Of a stretch of DNA of 64,000 nt, positions 1 through 7,223 are shown one piece after another. Every line of letters starts with the position of its first letter. Positions within the stretch are counted from its first letter, which is position 1. Origin of the DNA: Lysobacter sp. ISL-50 (GTDB lineage: Bacteria; Pseudomonadota; Gammaproteobacteria; Xanthomonadales; Xanthomonadaceae); contig NZ_JAGGRI010000015.1 in NCBI RefSeq assembly GCF_018612875.1, positions 28,328 to 92,327 of the forward strand, read 5' to 3'. Under the pieces are notes generated by a model that ran no database searches, was not told the DNA's origin, and saw nothing but the letters and a program-made list of their open reading frames with translations. The position numbers were made by a program, and so were the translations under genes.

Positions 1-186
1 CTGGGCATTTTCCTGATCTACCGCGTCGCCCTGATCGCCCTGCCGCAGCAAGGCTATCCGCAATGGACCGGCCCGATTTCCTACGCGTGGCTGGCGTTCT
101 GCGCCTATACCTGGATCGCGCCGGGATTGTTCTGGCGCTCGCTGAAGAAGGAACTGGAGCAGGTGAAGCTGCGGCCGGGGTTCTAA
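1..186 (+). CDS. C-terminal end of a membrane protein (partial, 5' end outside window)
   Basis: The frame is open from base 1 and stops with TAA at 184-186, giving 61 residues. Two hydrophobic stretches are visible: one begins LGIFLIYRVALIALP at the window edge, the other is around AYTWIAPGLFW. They are joined by a short polar loop and followed by a basic tail (LKKELEQVKLRPGF). This looks like the end of a small inner-membrane protein. The family cannot be named from this fragment. Confidence is for the gene, not the function. Confidence 0.6.
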   Translation: MGIFLIYRVALIALPQQGYPQWTGPISYAWLAFCAYTWIAPGLFWRSLKKELEQVKLRPGF

Positions 187-201
187 CCGGCTCGTTGGAA
201 C

Positions 202-528
202 TCAGCGCGTCGGTTCGGCTTGGCCGGGCCGGCGCAACAGGCGGGCGCGGACGGTAGGATCGAACTGGATGTCGCGCACAGCGATGAGTTCGTCGGCGGC
301 CGCCTCGCCCGCGATCGAACCCGCATCGAAAGCGGCGCGCGCGGCCCCGGGTTCGTTGCCGACGAACTTCACGCGGAAGAACGGCGAATACTCGTCGGCG
401 TCATCGTCGAACCGCGATTCCAGCAGCCAGAAGCCGTGGTCCCGGCCGCCCGCCAGCAGCCATCGCGGGACATCCCAGAAATCGGCGTAACTGAGAATCG
501 GCAACCACGTCGCGGCGGGTATCGGCAT
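202..528 (-). CDS. hypothetical protein, about 108 aa
   Basis: Small soluble protein beginning MPIPAATWLPILSYADFWD, rich in Trp and acidic residues, with no signal peptide or membrane segment. An upstream in-frame ATG at 552 would add eight residues (MSRSGARS). The internal Met at 528 gives a more natural N-terminus. The gene faces the preceding membrane protein gene tail to tail with a 15-bp gap, and lies downstream of the rhomboid gene on the same strand. I do not recognise the family. Confidence 0.55.
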   Translation of the reverse strand: MPIPAATWLPILSYADFWDVPRWLLAGGRDHGFWLLESRFDDDADEYSPFFRVKFVGNEPGAARAAFDAGSIAGEAAADELIAVRDIQFDPTVRARLLRRPGQAEPTR

Positions 529-594
529 GGACCTCGCTCCTGATCGGCTCACGGAACTACCGTGATCGAGGCCGGCGTGGCCGAATACAAGGCC

Positions 595-1317
595 CTACTT
601 CACCGCCCGCAACTTCGAGGCCTTGCGCCGCTCGCGCAGCGCGTCCACGCGCGGGTCGCGGCGGGGGCCGCCGCCGGTGCCACCGCTCTTGGGCGGATGC
701 GCGCGCCAGTAACGGATCACGAACCAGCCGACGATCATGCCGCCCAGGTGGGCGAAGTGGGCCACGCCGGTGCCGGTGGTGAATACGCCGTAGAACACCG
801 AGGCCAGCGCGTAGATGATCACCAGCGTGCGCGCCTTGAGCACGATCGGGAACGGCAGCAGGGTCACGCGGCGGTTCGGGAACAGCATGCCGTAGCCCAG
901 CAGCAGGCCGTAGATCGCGCCGGATGCGCCCAGGGTGACGTACAGCTGGCCTTCGTAGATCGCGATCGAGGCGAACAGCAGCTGCAGCAGCGCCGAGCCG
1001 ATCAGGCAGATGAAGTAGTAAATCGCGTAGCGCCTGGCGCCCCATTCGTATTCCAGCGACGCGCCGAACATCACCAGCGCGAGCATGTTGAACACCAGAT
1101 GGCCGACGCCGCCGTGCATGAAACCGGAGGTCAGCAACTGCCAGGGCATGAAGCCCGGGCCATCGACGGTGAACTGCGAAGGCACCCAGGGCCACATTTC
1201 GAACCACAACGCCCAGCCGCGCGTGGATTCGCTCAGGCTCAACAAGGATTGCAGGAGAAATACAACAACATTGGCGATCAGCAGTTTCCTGGTGACCGAC
1301 GGAATACTGGAAAACAT
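595..1317 (-). CDS. rhomboid family intramembrane serine protease
   Basis: A 240-aa polytopic inner-membrane protein expected to cleave transmembrane substrates within the bilayer. The HxxxN motif of the second helix is seen at H73/N77 (HLVFN). The serine motif GASG places the nucleophile at about S132, and the general base is the His of AHLGG at about H190. About six hydrophobic helices are visible, then a basic, Gly/Arg-rich cytoplasmic tail (from about residue 207) ending in a helical KxRRKASKLR segment. Length fits the GlpG/rhomboid core with no added soluble domain. Substrate unknown. Confidence 0.93.
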   Translation of the reverse strand: MFSSIPSVTRKLLIANVVVFLLQSLLSLSESTRGWALWFEMWPWVPSQFTVDGPGFMPWQLLTSGFMHGGVGHLVFNMLALVMFGASLEYEWGARRYAIYYFICLIGSALLQLLFASIAIYEGQLYVTLGASGAIYGLLLGYGMLFPNRRVTLLPFPIVLKARTLVIIYALASVFYGVFTTGTGVAHFAHLGGMIVGWFVIRYWRAHPPKSGGTGGGPRRDPRVDALRERRKASKLRAVK

Positions 1318-1409
1318 CGCGGCTCCTCGAATCGGCCGCTATGGTAGCCGCGGCGAAGCCGCGATGACGTGAGTACGGCGTGCAGAACGCGCTTGCGCAC
1401 GAGCCCCGT

Positions 1410-1748
1410 TCAGTCCTGCGGCGGTCCCCAGATCTGCGCGTCCACGCTCGGCGCGGCGCGCTGGCCGCGCACGCGGCCGTTTTCGACCCGCACGCCCTCC
1501 GCGCGCAGGCGCTGGGACTGTTCGCGATAGCCCTTGGAGCCCTCCGGGAAGGCGATGCGCCCGTCCGAGCGCAGCACCCGGTGCCAGGGCAGCTTGGCGT
1601 CGTCGTTCTCGCTGAGCAGGCGCGCGACCAGGCGGGCGCGCCCGGGCAGGCCGGCGCGGCGCGCGACCTCGCCGTAGCCGGCGACCTCGCCCTTGGGAAT
1701 AGCGCGGATCGCGGCGCGGATGAGCTTGGCGGCAGTTTCGCTGTCCAT
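1410..1748 (-). CDS. alkyltransferase-like protein (ATL), MGMT family without the reactive cysteine
   Basis: A 112-aa protein matching only the DNA-binding C-terminal half of O6-alkylguanine-DNA alkyltransferases. The canonical PCHRV active site reads PWHRV here, so the alkyl-accepting cysteine is replaced by tryptophan. That is the signature of ATL proteins, which bind O6-alkylguanine and hand it to nucleotide excision repair. The motif GEVAGYGEVARRAG corresponds to the recognition helix region. The start at MDSETAAK was chosen because the frame upstream reads as antisense of the neighbouring gene. It is divergent from the gene at 1789 with a 40-bp gap. Confidence 0.88.
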   Translation of the reverse strand: MDSETAAKLIRAAIRAIPKGEVAGYGEVARRAGLPGRARLVARLLSENDDAKLPWHRVLRSDGRIAFPEGSKGYREQSQRLRAEGVRVENGRVRGQRAAPSVDAQIWGPPQD

Positions 1749-1788
1749 CGCGGTAGCATATGCGCTGCAACGCGCTGGAGTCGCCCCC

Positions 1789-2196
1789 ATGCAATTCGAA
1801 CAGATCCGCCACCAACTGACCCGATCCGGGTTCCACCTCACCGTCCACGACGAAGGCGTGATCTGCATCGAGCTCTCGCTCGAACAGGGCACCCGCCACC
1901 AGGCCATCTTCCTGTCCGAGCTCGAGGACGACGACGGCCGCCCGTTCCTGCGGGTCAGCACCGCGATCGCGCCGACCACCGGCCTGGACGCGCGCCGCGC
2001 GCTGGCGTTCAACTGGGAAAGCCACGTCGGCTATCTGGCCATCGGCGACCTCGACGGCGTGCCCTATCTGCAGCTGTGCGAGAACCGCCCGCTGGAAACG
2101 CTGGACGCGGCCGAAGTGCAGCGGCTGGTGATGGAAATCGGCGGCGTCGGCGACCGGATGGAGCGCGTGCTGTCGGCGGACGGCGATCTGCTCTGA
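1789..2196 (+). CDS. hypothetical protein, YbjN/secretion-chaperone-like fold possible
   Basis: A 135-aa acidic cytosolic protein starting MQFEQIRHQLTRSGF. It shows alternating strands and a C-terminal helix (AAEVQRLVMEIGGVGDRMERV). The composition and the pattern of an N-terminal amphipathic helix followed by about five strands recall YbjN and CesT-type chaperone folds, but I see no diagnostic motif, so the function is open. It is transcribed away from the ATL gene across a 40-bp shared promoter region and is followed by a good intrinsic terminator. Confidence 0.7.
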   Translation: MQFEQIRHQLTRSGFHLTVHDEGVICIELSLEQGTRHQAIFLSELEDDDGRPFLRVSTAIAPTTGLDARRALAFNWESHVGYLAIGDLDGVPYLQLCENRPLETLDAAEVQRLVMEIGGVGDRMERVLSADGDLL

Positions 2197-2213
2197 TCGC
2201 GATTGCGCAAGCC

Positions 2214-2245
2214 CTGAAGCCCTCCGATATCGGGGGGCTTTTTGT
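2214..2245 (+). terminator. rho-independent terminator of the 1789-2196 gene
   Basis: A stem of AAGCCCTCC with GGGGGGCTT around a short ATATC loop is followed by TTTTTGTTT, 20 bp after the stop codon. Confidence 0.8.
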
Positions 2246-2271
2246 TTGTGGGGGGCGGCTTTTGTGGGAGA

Positions 2272-2366
2272 GCTTTTGTGGGAGGGCCTTCAGGCCCGAT
2301 GCTTTTCTTTCAGATCGCCTCGATCTGAGCCAAAAGCATCGGGCCTGAAGGCCCTCCCACAAAAGC
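2272..2366. repeat. palindromic repeat pair (REP-like family 1, copy 1)
   Basis: Two near-identical arms of about 36 bp are inverted around a 24-bp spacer. The left arm (2272-2307) reads outward-to-inward as TTTTGTGGGAGGGCC then TTCAGGCCCGATGCTTTT. The right arm (2331-2366) is its reverse complement. Each arm itself contains a GGCC..GGCC hairpin. A partial extra copy of TTTTGTGGGAG sits just upstream at about 2260. The same core recurs at 27221-27322 with the arms in the opposite order. Confidence 0.85.
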
Positions 2367-2368
2367 CG

Positions 2369-2398
2369 AAAAAGGCCCGCGATCAGCGGGCCTTTTCG
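2369..2398 (-). terminator. rho-independent terminator of the Pit transporter gene
   Basis: Read on the minus strand, the stem AAAAGGCCCGC / GCGGGCCTTTTT closes a GATC-containing loop and ends in a T tract, 17 bp beyond the pit stop codon. It has A and T tracts on both sides, so it could also act in the other direction. Confidence 0.75.
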
Positions 2399-2414
2399 CA
2401 TCCGTTCGCCGGAC

Positions 2415-3542
2415 TCAGATCCAGCCCAGGAACCGCATCGTCTCGAACAGGATATACGCGATGCCGCCGGCCGCCGGGATGGTCAGTATCCACGCCCAGA
2501 TCATCTTCTCGACCACGGTCCACTTGATCGAGTTAAAGCGCTTGGCCGTGCCCACGCCCATGATCGCGGCCGAGATGTTGTGGGTGGTCGACACCGGAAT
2601 GCCCAGCGACGAGGCCAGCATGATCACCGAGGCGGCGCTGGTCTCGGCGGCGAAGCCGTGGATGGGATGCAGCTTGACCAGCTTGTGACCCAGGGTCTTG
2701 ATGATGCGCCAGCCGCCCGCGGCGGTGCCGGCGGCCATGACCACGGCGCAGGTCAGCTTGATCCACAGGTCGATGTCGTTGTTGGCCAGCGCGCCCGGTG
2801 AGGGATGCAGGAAGGCCAGCCACGACGGCAGGTTGTCCAGGGTTCCGGCCGACTGCGCGCTCATCAGCGCCAGGGCGATGATGCCCATGGTCTTCTGCGC
2901 ATCGTTCATGCCGTGGGCGAAGCCCATGCCGGCGGCGCTGACCAGCTGCGCCTTGCCGAAGAAGCTGTTGACCCAGCGCGGCCGCGCGGCGCGGCGCAGG
3001 AAACCGCCGCTGCGCGCCATGAACGAGATGAGCGCGAACAGCACGCCCATCACCAGGAAGCCGGCGGTGAAGCCCAGCACGGGTGAGGTGAACATCGGCA
3101 CGATCACCTTCCACAGCACGCCGGCGCTCTTCCAGATCGGCTCGGCCGGATGCGACCACACCACCGCGTGCCAGTTGTTGGAGGCCGCGGCCAGCGCCGC
3201 GCCGCACAGGCCGCCGATCAGCGCGTGCGAGGAGGAGGACGGCAGGCCCAGCCACCAGGTGATCAGGTTCCAGATGATGCCGCCGAGCAAGGCGCACAGG
3301 ATCAGCTGCGAACCGACCTCGACCACTCCGGCGTCGATCAGGCCCGAGGCGATGGTCTTGGCCACCGCCGTGCCCCACAGGGCGCCGATCAGGTTGGTCG
3401 ATGCGGCCAGGATCACCGCCTGCATCGGCGAGAGCACCTTGGTCGCGACCACCGTGGCGATGGAGTTGGCGGTGTCGTGGAAGCCGTTGACGTATTCGAA
3501 GATCAGCGCGGCCAGCACTACCACGATGACGAGCGTAAGCAT
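2415..3542 (-). CDS. pit: inorganic phosphate transporter, PiT family
   Basis: A 375-aa inner-membrane carrier for low-affinity, cation-coupled phosphate uptake. The duplicated PiT signature is visible: the N-terminal copy holds FEYVNGFHDTANSIATVV and the C-terminal copy holds GFAHGMNDAQKTMGIIAL, with GLPSSSSHALIGGL and GIPVSTTHNISAAIMG as the paired PxS(S/T)H segments. About ten membrane helices can be drawn. The DUF47 gene lies 10 bp upstream on the same strand, the standard pit accessory arrangement, so both are probably co-transcribed. Confidence 0.95.
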   Translation of the reverse strand: MLTLVIVVVLAALIFEYVNGFHDTANSIATVVATKVLSPMQAVILAASTNLIGALWGTAVAKTIASGLIDAGVVEVGSQLILCALLGGIIWNLITWWLGLPSSSSHALIGGLCGAALAAASNNWHAVVWSHPAEPIWKSAGVLWKVIVPMFTSPVLGFTAGFLVMGVLFALISFMARSGGFLRRAARPRWVNSFFGKAQLVSAAGMGFAHGMNDAQKTMGIIALALMSAQSAGTLDNLPSWLAFLHPSPGALANNDIDLWIKLTCAVVMAAGTAAGGWRIIKTLGHKLVKLHPIHGFAAETSAASVIMLASSLGIPVSTTHNISAAIMGVGTAKRFNSIKWTVVEKMIWAWILTIPAAGGIAYILFETMRFLGWI

Positions 3543-3552
3543 CGCGCGCGCC

Positions 3553-4179
3553 TCAGGAGTTTTTCAGGACGATCTGGTAGGCGACCACGCCGGCCTCGCG
3601 GCAGCGGTCGATCGCCTTTTCCAGGATCTCGAAGAACTCCTTGAGCAGGAACATCTGCAGGTTGTCGAGTTGGCCGGAATAGATGTCGCGGTACAGCTCC
3701 AGCATGAGGCGGTCGGCCTCGTTCTCCAGCGCGCGCAGCTGATCGTTGAGCGCCTTCATCGGCTCCAGCTTGAGATGGCGCAGCTGGTGGACCATCTTCA
3801 CCACCACGCCGGCGGCCTGCTCCAGCATCGCCGCGCGCGGCGCGAAGTCGATCTGTTCCAGGTGGCGGGTGGCCAGCGAATAGCGGTCGGCGAACTTCTC
3901 GACCTGCTTGGGGATCTTGTACAGCGCCGTGGACAGCGCTTCGATGTCCTCGCGCTCGATCGGGGTGATGAAGCTGTCGACCAGCTCCTGGCTGATCTTG
4001 TCGGAGGTCTCGCGCTCGCGCTGGCGGGCCAGCTTGAACGCGTCCAGGGCCGGCTGGCGGTCGGCGGCCTTGAGCATTTCGTGCAGGGCCTTGGTGCTGT
4101 CGTGGGCCGCCACCGCGGCCTCTTCGAGCAGGGTGTAGAACTGGTTGCCTTGGCCGAAAATCGTCTGCAGGGAGAACAT
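3553..4179 (-). CDS. DUF47 / PhoU-like phosphate transport regulator
   Basis: A 208-aa all-helical protein starting MFSLQTIFGQGNQFYTLLEE, the usual N-terminus of the YkaA/DUF47 family. These cytosolic proteins resemble PhoU and modulate Pit transporters. Acidic metal-binding positions of PhoU-like bundles are plausible in SFITPIEREDIEALS and in the late ENEADRL segment. A longer open frame runs upstream to 4590 but is low-complexity basic sequence, so the ATG at 4179 is preferred. It lies directly upstream of pit. Confidence 0.9.
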   Translation of the reverse strand: MFSLQTIFGQGNQFYTLLEEAAVAAHDSTKALHEMLKAADRQPALDAFKLARQRERETSDKISQELVDSFITPIEREDIEALSTALYKIPKQVEKFADRYSLATRHLEQIDFAPRAAMLEQAAGVVVKMVHQLRHLKLEPMKALNDQLRALENEADRLMLELYRDIYSGQLDNLQMFLLKEFFEILEKAIDRCREAGVVAYQIVLKNS

Positions 4180-4604
4180 GCTGGGGAGCCTCTGGGCCAG
4201 GGACGGTGTGGGCCGGCCTCGGCGGATTCGGGGTTCGGTACGGCGGCGCCGGACCGGTGGCGGGCGCCGCGGCGGGCCGGGGCGGGGTTTGCGGGCGCGA
4301 TTATGACGGTTTGATGTCCGCCCGCCCACCTCGGCGCTTCGGTCCTGCGATCCGGGCGCCCCCATTGAACCGCCCGAGTTTGCAGTTCCGCCCACGCCGG
4401 CGGCTTTCACGAAGGGCCGCCGCGCCGGCCTGCTAAGATCGGCGCCGGCCCGGTTTGGCTTGTTCAGGCCCGGCCACCCTTCCCTTCCCCGCACCACACC
4501 ATGGACGACGACCCAAAACCGCCGCCTGGCCACGCATCGCTGGCCCCTTCCCATCATTGCCCCCGCTGCTTCCGTGAACCCACAGGCCACTGGAGGCGCT
4601 GCCG
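4180..4604. other. divergent intergenic region (DUF47-pit / CNNM gene), 425 bp
   Basis: This is the shared upstream region of two divergent operons. It is GC-rich with long runs of G/C-rich codon-like sequence, but the frames in it are low-complexity Arg/Pro/Gly and not convincing genes. I see no clear operator palindrome. A pho box would be the thing to look for, and I could not identify one. Confidence 0.5.
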
Positions 4605-5942
4605 ATGCTGGAATTACTGATCGTCCTGGCCCTGATCGTGCTCAACGCTTTCTTCGCGATGTCGGAGATGGCGCTGATGACTTCGCGCAAGCTGCGCCTG
4701 AAGCAGATGGCCGAGACCAGCCGCGGCGCGCGCATGGCCCTGCAACTGGCCGAGCACCCGGACAACCTGCTGTCGACCGTGCAGGTCGGCATCACCCTGA
4801 TCGGCGTGCTTACCGGCACCTTCGGCGGCGAGTCGATCGGCCTGGCCATCGCCGGCTGGCTCGGCGGCGTGTTCCCCGGCGCGATCGAATACGCGCGCCC
4901 GATCGGCATCGGCACCGCGGTCGGCCTGATCACCGCCGCGCAGGTCATCTTCGGCGAGCTGATTCCCAAGCGGCTGGCGCTGACCAATCCGGAGAAGATC
5001 GCCAGCTCCGTGGCGATCGTGCTGGCCGGGCTGGCCCGTTTCGCCAAGCCGGTGGTCGCCACGCTCGGCGCCATCAACCGCCTGGTGCTGCGCCTGCTCG
5101 GCATCAAGGACGATGCGCGCAGCGAGATCAGTGAAGAGGAGATTCGGCTGTTGGTCAGCGAAAGCCACGAGCAGGGCGTGATCGACGCCGACGAACGCAA
5201 GATGATGAATCGCGTGCTCAGCCTCGGCGACCGCACCACCGACAGCCTGATGACGCCGCGCACCCGCATCACCTGGCTCGACGCTGGCGCGAGCATCGAG
5301 GACAACCTGGCGACCATGCGCGAATCGCCGTTCTCGCGCTTCCCGGTGTACCGCGGCGGCGACCAGGACGTTCTGGGCGTGCTCGAAGCCAAGTCGCTGC
5401 TGGCCAGCCTGGGCGAGGACCGGCTGCCGGACCTGTTCGCGCAGCTCACCGAAGCCTTGTTCGTGTCCGAGTCCACCCATGCGCTGAAGCTGCTGGAAAT
5501 CTTCCGCGAGGAACAGCAGTCGCTGGCGCTGGTGGTGGACGAATACGGCGACGTCACCGGGCTGATCACGGTCAACGACCTGATGGGCGCGGTGATCGGC
5601 CGCGTGCAGACCACCGAATCGGACGATCAGCCCGGCCCGGTGGTGCAGCGCGAGGACGGCTCGTACCTGGTCGATGGCGCGCTGGGCCTGGAAGAACTGC
5701 GCGAAGTCATCGGCGGCGGACGCCTGCCGAACGAGGACGAGCACGACTTCCACACCGTCGCCGGCATGGTGATCGCCCACTTCGGCCGCATTCCGCACGT
5801 CGGCGAGCATTTCTCCTGGACCGGCTGGCGGATCGAGGTGATCGACCTGGACGGCCCGCGCATCGACAAGTTGCTGTTGCAGCGGCAACAGCAGCAGCAA
5901 CTCAAGCCTGCCGAGTCCAACGACGATGACGTCGGCGGCTGA
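4605..5942 (+). CDS. CNNM/CorC family transporter (hemolysin-like, DUF21-CBS-CorC_HlyC)
   Basis: A 445-aa protein. An N-terminal DUF21 membrane domain (roughly residues 1-190) begins MLELLIVLALIVLNAFFAMSE and contains the small-residue segments typical of CNNM Mg2+ transporters. A CBS pair follows (about 210-335; DSLMTPRTRITWLD and VVDEYGDVTGLITVNDL), then a CorC_HlyC C-terminal domain (about 350-435). A GGAGG ribosome binding site sits 9 nt before the ATG. The C-terminus has a glutamine-rich tail (QRQQQQQL). The family is implicated in Mg2+/Co2+ efflux and tolerance. Its end overlaps the ExoD-family gene. Confidence 0.92.
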   Translation: MLELLIVLALIVLNAFFAMSEMALMTSRKLRLKQMAETSRGARMALQLAEHPDNLLSTVQVGITLIGVLTGTFGGESIGLAIAGWLGGVFPGAIEYARPIGIGTAVGLITAAQVIFGELIPKRLALTNPEKIASSVAIVLAGLARFAKPVVATLGAINRLVLRLLGIKDDARSEISEEEIRLLVSESHEQGVIDADERKMMNRVLSLGDRTTDSLMTPRTRITWLDAGASIEDNLATMRESPFSRFPVYRGGDQDVLGVLEAKSLLASLGEDRLPDLFAQLTEALFVSESTHALKLLEIFREEQQSLALVVDEYGDVTGLITVNDLMGAVIGRVQTTESDDQPGPVVQREDGSYLVDGALGLEELREVIGGGRLPNEDEHDFHTVAGMVIAHFGRIPHVGEHFSWTGWRIEVIDLDGPRIDKLLLQRQQQQQLKPAESNDDDVGG

Positions 5943-6636
5943 TCGCGGCGGGCCCGATCCGCAGCAGCACCAGGGCCACGACGGCGGCGGCGGCGATCGC
6001 CGCCGCCGCGAACGCCCGCACGAAGCCGGCACCCGTGCCCTGCTCGACGCCATCGTCGCCGGCGACCCGGACGAAGTCGTCAAGTTCGGCGACGTGTTCA
6101 ACGGCCTGGGCAATCGCTCGTTCGGCATGCTGCTGTTCGTCTCGACCCTGCCCGCCTTCATCCCGATCCCGGGCGTGGGCGGCGCCATCAGCGGCCCGCT
6201 GGTGGTGCTGGTGGGCCTGCAATTGCTGATCGGCCTGCGCAAGCCGTGGCTGCCGGGCTTCATCGCCCGGCGCGGGCCGCATCGCAGCGCGATGGTGAAG
6301 TTCCGCAATCTGCTCGCGCCGTGGCTGACGCGGCTGGAGCGTTTCGTCAGCCCGCGCGCGCCGGCGCTGCTGGATCATCGCGCCGCCAACGCCTTCACCG
6401 GCTTGCTGCTGGTGCTGCTCGGCATCCTGTTGTCGCTGCCGATTCCGTTCACCAATTTCCTGTTCGGCGCCTTGCTGCTGTTGTTCGCGTTCGCGCTGCT
6501 GGAACGCGACGGCAAGCTGATGGCGATCGCCTGGGTCGCGGGCGGAATCGCGGTGGTGGTGTTCGGGGTGTTGTCCGGCAGTCTGGCCACCGCGGCGGCG
6601 GAGTGGATTGCGTTGGCTCGGGGTAAGTTGGGGTGA
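5926..6636 (+). CDS. ExoD-family membrane protein
   Basis: A 236-aa protein. A hydrophilic Asp/Gly/His/Arg-rich N-terminal tail of about 35 residues is followed by the ExoD core, including GLGNRSFGMLLFVSTLPAFI and the GVGGAISGPLVVLVGLQLL segment. Two further hydrophobic hairpins lie near the C-terminus. ExoD proteins were first linked to exopolysaccharide production and alkali tolerance in rhizobia; the molecular activity is not known. The start codon lies 17 bp inside the CNNM gene, so translation is probably coupled. The low-complexity start makes the exact N-terminus uncertain. Confidence 0.88.
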   Translation: MTSAADRGGPDPQQHQGHDGGGGDRRRRERPHEAGTRALLDAIVAGDPDEVVKFGDVFNGLGNRSFGMLLFVSTLPAFIPIPGVGGAISGPLVVLVGLQLLIGLRKPWLPGFIARRGPHRSAMVKFRNLLAPWLTRLERFVSPRAPALLDHRAANAFTGLLLVLLGILLSLPIPFTNFLFGALLLLFAFALLERDGKLMAIAWVAGGIAVVVFGVLSGSLATAAAEWIALARGKLG

Positions 6637-6693
6637 GGGTTGCCTCTGTCGTTGCTTTGAGCTTTCGAAGCCGTGACGTCATCTCACCCGCGG

Positions 6694-6762
6694 TTCGAAT
6701 TTCCGAATCCCACCCGATACTTCGAATTTCTGAATCTCGCCCGCCACTTCGAATTTCCGAAA
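6694..6762. repeat. three copies of a 27-bp direct repeat
   Basis: The core TTCGAATTTCYGAAT occurs at 6694, 6721 and 6748, exactly 27 bp apart, with a variable CNCRCCCGNNAC linker between copies. The block is more AT-rich than its surroundings. It follows the ExoD stop and abuts the 53-bp tandem array. Confidence 0.85.
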
Positions 6763-6763
6763 T

Positions 6764-7190
6764 CGTCATTCCCGCGAAGGCGGGAATCCAGGGCCTTTCG
6801 TGCGAGAACGTTTGAAGTCGCTGGATTCCCGCGTTCACGGGAATGACGGCCTGGAAGGATGACGCTGAAGTCTCTGGATTCCCGCTTTCGCGGGAATGAC
6901 GGCCTGGAAGGATGGCGCTGAAGGCTCTGGATTCCCGCGTTCGCGGGAATGACGGTCTGGTGGGATGACGTTGAAGTCGCTGGATTCCCGCTTTCGCGGG
7001 AATGACGGTCTGGAAAGATGCCGCTGAAGGCTCTGGATTCCCGCCTTCGCGGGAATGACGGGCTGGTGGGATGACGTTGAAGTCGCTGGATTCCCGCGTT
7101 CGCGGGAATGACGGCCTGGAAGGATGACGCTGAAGTCTCTGGATTCCCGCCTACGCGGGAATGACGGTCTGGAAAGATGCGACGCAACGA
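6764..7190. repeat. tandem array of a 53-bp unit with internal palindrome
   Basis: The motif CTGGATTCCCGC starts at 6821, 6874, 6927, 6980, 7033, 7086 and 7139, each step exactly 53 bp. Every unit carries the palindrome ATTCCCGC-N4-GCGGGAAT followed by GACGG.CTGG. A single copy in reverse orientation (6764-6790) opens the array. The unit bodies fall into at least two alternating types (one with GGTGGGATGACGTTGAAGTCG, others with GGAAGGATG.CGCTGAAG), which points to duplication of two-unit blocks. The 53-bp length is not a multiple of three, so frames through the array are not coding. Confidence 0.93.
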
Positions 7191-7223
7191 CAGCGTGGAT
7201 AACTACATCTCAACGCCCGACCA

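Noticed and set aside
6684..7187. Open frames through the 53-bp array (products with repeated RESGNP/ANAGIQ)
   Set aside because: The unit is 53 bp, so each unit shifts frame. These products are typical false ORFs of the GCGGGAATGAC repeat.
6764..7190. CRISPR array
   Set aside because: The units are near-identical over their full 53 bp with no unique spacers, and no cas genes are near.
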